From positions 1-64,000 of the IMG/VR virus record IMGVR_UViG_3300037011_000200: a DNA stretch of 64,000 nucleotides, one strand, 5' to 3'. Positions 58,800-64,000 of the stretch are shown here, in pieces. The notes beneath the pieces were generated by a model. It saw only the letters and a program-made list of their open reading frames with translations, was not told the origin of the DNA and made no database searches. Source of the stretch: a virus. The translations under genes and the position numbers were made by a program. Numbering within the stretch: position 1 is the stretch's first letter; each line of letters begins with the position of its first letter.

Positions 58800-60161
58800 A
58801 TGAAAAATTTGGAGATAGCCAAGAAATTGATCCATGACGCAGCTCTGCTTCGTAAGACGCAGGCTGACCAGTCACAGGTCAATGAATTGGTCAAAACGGC
58901 TATTGAGCAACAGATGAAGGCTCTCGGCGGTCAGCCCTCTCTGCGTAAAGGACAATTCAATCTCAGTATGGCGAATGCAGTTGCCGTCGGTGGCGCCAAG
59001 GGACAGCCTCTGCAGAAGGCTCTTCTGAGTCCGGCGGGTAAGGCTGATGATGCGCGCGAGTTCCAGAAGATGAGTGATACCGTATATATCACTTCGGTAC
59101 TCGTCGGGTGCCATCCGACCGATCTTGAGTGTTACAAGATGCTCAGGAGCAACAAGCTGTTCAAGGACGCGTACTCGTCAGGCGATTTCGACGCTACGTG
59201 GTGGTGGCCGGACACTCTTTCTCGTGACATGATCGAAGAGGTCGAGAAGGAGTTGAAGGTTGCGGCTCTCCACAGAACGATTCAGATGCCTACCAACCCG
59301 TACAAGATCCCTGCGAAATCGGGTAGGACGAAAACTTATCTGGTTGGGGAGTCAACTGACGACGCGGGGACCAAGCCGTCTTCCAGCAAGGGGCCAACTC
59401 CTGGTACCGGTATCACCTTCGATGCAAAGAAGCTGATGGCGTATTCCATTGTGTCGGAGGAAACCAGCGAGGATATGGTCCTCCCCATCATTGATCTCAT
59501 CAAGGAAGATGTCGGGAAGTCCATGGCCGAGGCTATCGAGACTGCTGTTCTCAACGGTCAGATCGTTGCAGAGACCATCGATACCGCGGCAGCTTATGCT
59601 GCGAACGATTCTGTTCGCGCATGGAATGGATATCGAGTGCACGCTCTTGGTGGTGGATGGACAGTTGACTTCTCAGGGTGGACCAAGTCAACGGCAGTTG
59701 ACTTGATGAGGAAACTCAGGGCGACCATGGGAAGGTATGCTGTCGGAATCGACAAGCTGGCGTGGTTGGTATCCATCAATGGGTACAATCATCTGCTCAA
59801 CACTGAAGAGATGTTGACCCTTGACAAGTACGGCGCCAATGCGACTCTGCTCAAAGGTGAGCTCGGAAGGTTTGATAACATTCCGATCATCATCACTGAG
59901 TTCCTTCCTGAGAATCTGAATGCATCAGGGGCTTACACTTCGGATGTCGACAACGACAATACTTGTGTTCTCTTGGTGTACAAGGATGGTTGGGTTCACG
60001 GTGAACGAGCAAGCTTTACTGTGAAACAGGGCGAGGAGATCAAGACGGACCAGAAGTATTTGATCTCTCGCGCTCGTAGGGATTTTCAGCCCCTTTATAT
60101 GGGGACCTCGTATTCTCAGTCTATCGTTGCAGCTGGTTATGGCTTGCCCAATACCCTGTAG
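58800..60161 (+). CDS. major capsid protein (HK97 fold)
   Basis: A 453-residue protein with an N-terminal helical ~100-residue region likely removed by the protease, followed by the HK97-type core: KLMAYSIVSEETSEDMVLPI, EAIETAVLNGQIVAE, then a late ITEFLPENLN and YKDGWVHGERASFTVKQGEE. AAAGGAG precedes the ATG. It is GC-rich with strongly biased codons, as expected for the most abundant virion protein. Confidence 0.88.
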   Translation: MKNLEIAKKLIHDAALLRKTQADQSQVNELVKTAIEQQMKALGGQPSLRKGQFNLSMANAVAVGGAKGQPLQKALLSPAGKADDAREFQKMSDTVYITSVLVGCHPTDLECYKMLRSNKLFKDAYSSGDFDATWWWPDTLSRDMIEEVEKELKVAALHRTIQMPTNPYKIPAKSGRTKTYLVGESTDDAGTKPSSSKGPTPGTGITFDAKKLMAYSIVSEETSEDMVLPIIDLIKEDVGKSMAEAIETAVLNGQIVAETIDTAAAYAANDSVRAWNGYRVHALGGGWTVDFSGWTKSTAVDLMRKLRATMGRYAVGIDKLAWLVSINGYNHLLNTEEMLTLDKYGANATLLKGELGRFDNIPIIITEFLPENLNASGAYTSDVDNDNTCVLLVYKDGWVHGERASFTVKQGEEIKTDQKYLISRARRDFQPLYMGTSYSQSIVAAGYGLPNTL

Positions 60162-60197
60162 TTGATAGTCTGGGAAGTTCATAGATGTGTACAATGA

Positions 60198-60229
60198 AGA
60201 GAAGCAGGTAGGGCCCTACCTGCTTCTCT
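60198..60229 (+). terminator. perfect 16 bp inverted repeat after the capsid gene
   Basis: 60198-60213 is the exact reverse complement of 60214-60229, with no spacer. It would form a very stable hairpin in RNA. No T-run follows, so it may reduce rather than stop transcription or protect capsid mRNA. Confidence 0.7.
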
Positions 60230-60248
60230 GTTCTGAGCAGGTAGACTG

Positions 60249-60857
60249 ATGATCGGTGATGCAAATGAGTTTGCGACATATCTGGGAATTTCTCCTTTAG
60301 AGGATACTGTCACCGGTTCCGCCCGCGCAAATTTATCTCTTGAACTCGCCCAAGGTTTTATCGAATTCATTATCAGTTACCCTCTTGAGCTTGCAGATCG
60401 ATCTGTGGTACTTGATGGCACAGGCACTTCTAATATCTTTCTTCCTAATTTTCCAGTTACTTCAATAACATCCGCACAGTATTTTGATGAGAGTGACCAA
60501 GAATGGAAAGATTACACCGTTTCCAAGATTAGATGCAATGGTCAGACAGGAGAAGTCTATTGTGGCAATGATGATAATATAACTAAGTGGCCTATTGGAT
60601 TCCAGAATATAAGGATTAATTACAGGCAGGGATTCGATTTCTCTGCAAGTCCATTAGATTCAATGGCTGCAAGTTTGAAATTTGCTTTGTACGAGATTGC
60701 GGGGTTGCTATTTAACAATTCAGGCATCCTCTCTTTCCTTTCTGTTGATGATGGAATGAATCGACAACGATTTTTCAATCAAAATGTGATGCATATGATT
60801 AGTCCAGAAATTACCCTTATTTTAACTTCAGCTGGAAAACGGGGTGATGCACGATAA
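60249..60857 (+). CDS. head-tail connector (HK97 gp6-like adaptor)
   Basis: A 202-residue protein with the adaptor pattern: ANLSLELAQGFIEFIISYPL, a FLPNFPVTSITSAQYFDESD strand pair, and INYRQGFD. It should bind the portal and begin the neck. ATG after a short gap following the hairpin. Confidence 0.7.
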   Translation: MIGDANEFATYLGISPLEDTVTGSARANLSLELAQGFIEFIISYPLELADRSVVLDGTGTSNIFLPNFPVTSITSAQYFDESDQEWKDYTVSKIRCNGQTGEVYCGNDDNITKWPIGFQNIRINYRQGFDFSASPLDSMAASLKFALYEIAGLLFNNSGILSFLSVDDGMNRQRFFNQNVMHMISPEITLILTSAGKRGDAR

Positions 60858-61406
60858 ATGGGACTTAGTGATGCATACTTTTATAAGCGTACTGAGTTTC
60901 TATTCGATGGAGTTTTAGTGGGTGTTCGATTCATCGATATAGATGTTTCTCCTTGGGGTTTCATTCGAGTTTCAGGTGATAGCGTAGTTCAAGTTGAAGG
61001 GCAAATGGAAGGTGAATCAGTTTCAGAAGATGTAGGGAAAATTTCTTCATACCGTTTTGATCGTGTGTTAACTATCACTCCAAAAGAATTAAGTTTTACT
61101 GGCAGAGTATTTGTAGTAGACTCGAATGGTGTTAAGGTACCTACAAATAGATTCCTATTCAAAATACCAGTATATGTAAATTACCCTTTTCTTCGACAAA
61201 GTGCAGCAGTAAGAACTCAACAAGAACCCGGTATAATTTCTGTTGATGACGTAATACAATTATCAGTGATTCATTTGGGACTTGAGAATGTAGAAGTTGG
61301 AGATTTGGTCAAGATAGATAATAAGATATTTACAGTACGTAACATCAAGCGCGTGCTCAACAGATGGATGATTCAAGCAGTAATACAAGATGCCCCTCCA
61401 ATTTAG
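60858..61406 (+). CDS. probable head-closure/neck protein
   Basis: A 182-residue beta-rich protein (VEVGDLVKIDNKIFTVRNIK near the end). Located between the adaptor and the gp10-like protein, where head-closure proteins sit. Assigned by position and fold style only. Confidence 0.5.
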   Translation: MGLSDAYFYKRTEFLFDGVLVGVRFIDIDVSPWGFIRVSGDSVVQVEGQMEGESVSEDVGKISSYRFDRVLTITPKELSFTGRVFVVDSNGVKVPTNRFLFKIPVYVNYPFLRQSAAVRTQQEPGIISVDDVIQLSVIHLGLENVEVGDLVKIDNKIFTVRNIKRVLNRWMIQAVIQDAPPI

Positions 61407-61770
61407 GACTATAAAGAGACCCGAACTTTCTTTCGACAAAATTGAAAAGGCAAAACAGCTTGCATTAGAACAAATTGGTAATCTTATTTTTCAGGAGCTG
61501 TTCGTTTTAACATCAGGGCGTGTAGGTGGTGACAAAGATGCGGTAGGAGCCAAAACAGGAACTCTCAGACGAAGTTTGAGAATGGATTTTATCGGTGACG
61601 AAGTTCACGTTTACTTTAATCCTTCTGAAGCAGTACACGCTGGCTTTGTAATTGAAGGAACGCGATTCATTACAGGAAGGAACATAATAAATACAGCGTT
61701 GAATCGTGTTTCTGATAGTCAGGAGTTTCAACAGGTCAAGAAAGATTTTTTCAAAAATGCGTTTGGGTGA
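61390..61770 (+). CDS. HK97 gp10-like tail completion protein
   Basis: A 126-residue protein with the family signs TGTLRRSLRMDF, a VHAGFVIEGTRFITGRNIIN segment and a final helix VKKDFFKNAFG. It overlaps the previous gene and should sit at the head-tail joint. Confidence 0.68.
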   Translation: MPLQFRTIKRPELSFDKIEKAKQLALEQIGNLIFQELFVLTSGRVGGDKDAVGAKTGTLRRSLRMDFIGDEVHVYFNPSEAVHAGFVIEGTRFITGRNIINTALNRVSDSQEFQQVKKDFFKNAFG

Positions 61771-61773
61771 CAA

Positions 61774-62178
61774 GTGAATTTAGACGTTGTTGCGAAATCT
61801 GTTATTGGCTTAATATTGTCTTTTGATAATGAGTCTGTTTTAAGTGGTGTTTATCATGCAGAAGATCCTGACCAAGTTCCATCGCAAGTTCCAGTATGCA
61901 CCTTCGCCTTTGTACCTGCGCCCTACAGCAAAATTTTCGATGAATTTTACATGGAATGGACATTCTGGTTTAATAACCCCTTCTTCAGTAATGTTTCTGA
62001 TATAGTGAATCGTATTGAGGAAAATTCAGACGAGTGGGTAGATTGTGTACAAGATGGAAAAGTTTTAGGTAGGGTATGGTTTCTTTTGAATCGGTCTCCT
62101 CAAACAGGTGGGCGTAACAATTTAAAGTATATTACCTTATTCATTAAGGTGCGTGCAACGTTTAATGAAATATGCTGA
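61774..62178 (+). CDS. probable tail terminator protein
   Basis: A 134-residue protein from GTG after the gp10-like gene, the usual place of the tail terminator. Begins with a helix then beta strands (FYMEWTFWFNN, KYITLFIKVRATF). Assigned by order. Confidence 0.5.
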   Translation: MNLDVVAKSVIGLILSFDNESVLSGVYHAEDPDQVPSQVPVCTFAFVPAPYSKIFDEFYMEWTFWFNNPFFSNVSDIVNRIEENSDEWVDCVQDGKVLGRVWFLLNRSPQTGGRNNLKYITLFIKVRATFNEIC

Positions 62179-62208
62179 AGAGCCCTTAGAGCTTTTATGG
62201 AGAGCATT

Positions 62209-62481
62209 ATGAATGAGGGTAGCAAGTGGAAAGATGAAAAATGGAAGGACAAACCTTGGAAGTGTACAAACTGCTCTTTCTTGTTAGGGGTGCTATCACA
62301 GGACTTAACTACATTAAGGATTAAGTGGCGTGATTTGTTTGTGACTGTGATCGAGGCTCAACAGGTGAAAGTGATTTGTCGGCGGTGTGGCCGCGAGAAT
62401 GTCTTAATGGGTGGAACTCCAAAGGAAGTTGGCTCTAAACCTGGTGAAAATGGTCAATCATCTGTTAAGGCCAGTATATAA
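62209..62481 (+). CDS. small zinc-ribbon protein
   Basis: ATG 62209 has GGAGAG upstream (an in-frame ATG at 62197 is an alternative). The 90-residue protein has KCTNCSFLLG and ICRRCGREN, a Com-like four-cysteine ribbon, followed by a flexible tail. It sits just before the tail-tube gene; a regulatory role is possible. Confidence 0.55.
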   Translation: MNEGSKWKDEKWKDKPWKCTNCSFLLGVLSQDLTTLRIKWRDLFVTVIEAQQVKVICRRCGRENVLMGGTPKEVGSKPGENGQSSVKASI

Positions 62482-62562
62482 TTTCAAAGCGAGAGCGTCT
62501 GGAATGCCCTGCTGGTGTAACACAAGGAGAATTGATAACAAATCAGTAGGGAGGAACTAGCA

Positions 62563-63711
62563 ATGCCATTCAATTTGCCAAAGTACAACACTTCCAGGTT
62601 CAGTATTGGTCCTTGCGTTGTCTATATGGCGCCCTTCTGTACTACCGGTACGGCGTGTATTCCCAGTACAGATGTGGGGGCTGTAAATGCAGGAGCAACT
62701 CTGACGACAACTCGTGAGAAGACGGAAATCTTTCAGGGATTTCCCAAAACGTTGGTTGATCAGCTCGCGACCCAGGAAACTGCAACTCTCAAGTTTGAAT
62801 CGATTGAATGGAATCTTGCCAACTTGGCTAAGGCGCTCGGTACGGGAATTCTGGATGTTGGGTCGGACGCCGTTGGATCGACGCCCTCGCCCATAAGCCT
62901 TACCGGTATTGGGACAGGTCCTTACGTTGGGACGATCACCATCGCGGCTGGTTTGGCAATTGTTCCTGGTTCCGTTCAGATCTTGGATGGTACCTTAGTT
63001 GAAGAGAGCGACGATGGCAACGAAAGCTTCGCGGTTGGTACGGGAACCGTTGATTATGGGACAGGAGCTGTCGAGTATACCTTCGATGTCTCACCAACGG
63101 GGACAGTCATGGCTAGCTGTCAACTCGGCGAGCTCGTTTGTGCTGCTGGAGCGATCGATCTGATGACTCTGTTTCTCAAGTGGCCTTATGTCACCCCAGA
63201 TTCTGTAACCATTACCGCTCAGCATGCTGCTGGTGCGCTGGTGGTCACAGATGATGGATCTGGCGGTTTGTCTGGTGACACCGCGGTACCTGGATCCGGA
63301 GAAGCTGCGAACTCAATCGAGTATGAAACGGGGAAGATTTCGGTCAAGTTCAGTTCAGCGCTAGTAGCTGGCGCTGTGGTTGTGGCAACCTACAATGGTA
63401 CCATGACTGAAACCCTGAGTTTCGGTGGTGAGATCTCCTTCCAGGAGGTGGCAATCAAGCTCGTTCACCAAACGCCGAAGGGGATGACCATCACAGTCAA
63501 GATCTGGAAGGCACAAGGGTCCGGTGCGGTTGAGATGAACTTTGGAAATGATCCTCACGCTTTCCCGATGGAGTTCAGTGGAATGGTGCCCTTCGATCCT
63601 TGCCTCAAGCAGATTGTGGACTGGGAGGGTAACCTTCTCGTACCTGGTAAACAGCTGTTTGAGGTCACGATCACCAAGGCGGCTAACACCTGCGCAAGTC
63701 AGTGTAGCTAA
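62563..63711 (+). CDS. probable major tail tube protein
   Basis: A 382-residue protein placed after the tail terminator. The start, RFSIGPCVVYMAPF, and TREKTEIFQGFPKTLVDQLA with TATLKFESIEWNLANLAKA, resemble long-tail tube proteins; the middle has two or three repeated beta-rich inserts (GTGTVDYGTGAVEYTF). GC-rich and codon-biased like the capsid gene. AGGGAGGAA precedes the ATG. Tail type cannot be decided. Confidence 0.62.
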   Translation: MPFNLPKYNTSRFSIGPCVVYMAPFCTTGTACIPSTDVGAVNAGATLTTTREKTEIFQGFPKTLVDQLATQETATLKFESIEWNLANLAKALGTGILDVGSDAVGSTPSPISLTGIGTGPYVGTITIAAGLAIVPGSVQILDGTLVEESDDGNESFAVGTGTVDYGTGAVEYTFDVSPTGTVMASCQLGELVCAAGAIDLMTLFLKWPYVTPDSVTITAQHAAGALVVTDDGSGGLSGDTAVPGSGEAANSIEYETGKISVKFSSALVAGAVVVATYNGTMTETLSFGGEISFQEVAIKLVHQTPKGMTITVKIWKAQGSGAVEMNFGNDPHAFPMEFSGMVPFDPCLKQIVDWEGNLLVPGKQLFEVTITKAANTCASQCS

Positions 63712-63726
63712 AGGGCCTCACTTTCA

Positions 63727-63760
63727 GGAGGTGGAAAGAGTTTAGGTTCTTTCCACCTCC
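63727..63760 (+). terminator. 13 bp hairpin after the tail-tube gene
   Basis: GGAGGTGGAAAGA at 63727-63739 pairs with 63748-63760 across an 8-base loop; the following bases are GCTCTTTCTC. The stem is strong but lacks a clear T-run. Confidence 0.6.
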
Positions 63761-63790
63761 GCTCTTTCTCGATGAAGGGAGGTGCGAACA

Positions 63791-63988
63791 ATGGCAATCG
63801 ACTATGGAAACACGGATGTGAAAACCCAACCTCGAGTTTCGGGACCCAAGGTTACTTCTGGGTCAAAGGAAGTCAGAGTTGCCCTACCTGGAATTTCCCC
63901 TCAGCCCAATGTGGGGAATCAGAGGGCGAAGGGTACCCTCGGCGTGGTGAAGCCGCCTAGCCCCAAGGCCGGTGCGGGTGGTGGTTAA
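63791..63988 (+). CDS. small basic virion-region protein of unknown function
   Basis: ATG 63791 follows GGGAGGTG at normal spacing. The 65-residue product is basic, low in complexity and ends PKAGAGGG. It may be a tail accessory protein. A second frame from 63772 is a shadow. Confidence 0.5.
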   Translation: MAIDYGNTDVKTQPRVSGPKVTSGSKEVRVALPGISPQPNVGNQRAKGTLGVVKPPSPKAGAGGG

Positions 63989-64000
63989 CCCGAGTCTCAG

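Noticed and set aside
58193-58894. 233-codon open frame on the minus strand
   Set aside because: It lies opposite the protease and capsid genes, has no RBS or sensible protein features and is explained by their codon bias.
62209-62481. Mu Com regulator
   Set aside because: The cysteine spacing is Com-like but no mom-type gene is nearby and ribbons of this kind are common.
1-64000. Global TGA recoding to explain the broken ASCH and terL frames
   Set aside because: Many well-supported genes end in TGA within ATGA or GTGA overlaps, so TGA works as a stop here.
1-64000. CRISPR array or tandem iteron origin
   Set aside because: No set of regularly spaced repeats was seen. The only clear long repeat is the 50 bp pair.

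Overview
The window is one contiguous piece of a tailed double-stranded DNA bacteriophage genome (Caudoviricetes). All supported genes lie on the + strand. They are tightly packed with many ATGA, GTGA and TAATG overlaps, and the window holds phage replication and recombination genes followed by a complete HK97-type head gene set (terminase, portal, prohead protease, major capsid protein, connectors, tail tube). By eye most of the window is AT-rich. The capsid and tail-tube genes are clearly richer in G and C. No tRNA, rRNA, integrase or CRISPR array was seen. The host cannot be named from the sequence; a lipobox protein and a heptosyltransferase-like (GT9) domain are the only weak hints.

Layout. 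1-2096: end of a discoidin-like tail protein, a GT4 glycosyltransferase and a small gene. 2120-3115: an actin/ParM-like ATPase. 3126-3158: first of three matching promoters. 3213-20719: replication and nucleotide unit, with an SF2 helicase, a degenerate family A polymerase-like protein, dCTP deaminase/dUTPase-like protein, a large DEAD-type helicase, dCMP deaminase, DnaB-like helicase, primase, a broken ASCH gene, a DpdA-like transglycosylase, ATP-dependent ligase, QueC and a thymidylate synthase-like protein, plus many small zinc-ribbon proteins. 20724-20756: second promoter. 20809-40204: MoxR ATPase and VWA/zincin pair, a uracil-DNA-glycosylase/PolA fusion, QueD, a PD-(D/E)XK nuclease, a GyrB/ParE with two inteins, and SbcD/SbcC. 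40210-40242: third promoter. 40266-43779: FolE2, a lipoprotein, a partly duplicated small gene and a gp32-like candidate. 43844-44896: RecA/UvsX-like recombinase. 44896-63988: packaging, head and tail module. TerL carries a third intein inside its Walker A loop. A sugar-transfer cassette (methyltransferase, GT2-GT9 fusion, GT4) and a ligase plus LigD-phosphoesterase-like fusion are inserted between portal and protease.

How the genes fit together. FolE2, QueD and QueC are steps of the GTP to preQ0 pathway, and DpdA-type enzymes insert preQ0 into DNA. The window therefore encodes most of a 7-deazaguanine DNA modification pathway; QueE is not seen. dCTP deaminase, dCMP deaminase and the ThyA-like enzyme form a parallel dUMP/dTMP branch. 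A polymerase carrying a uracil-glycosylase domain fits a phage that manages uracil or modified bases at the fork. Helicase, primase, polymerase, gp32-like protein, RecA, SbcCD, gyrase B and ligase make a largely self-sufficient replisome.

Points of most interest are the three inteins at catalytic sites, the unusual enzyme fusions, an identical-spacing promoter family, and several small genes broken by single in-frame TGA codons or one-base frameshifts.
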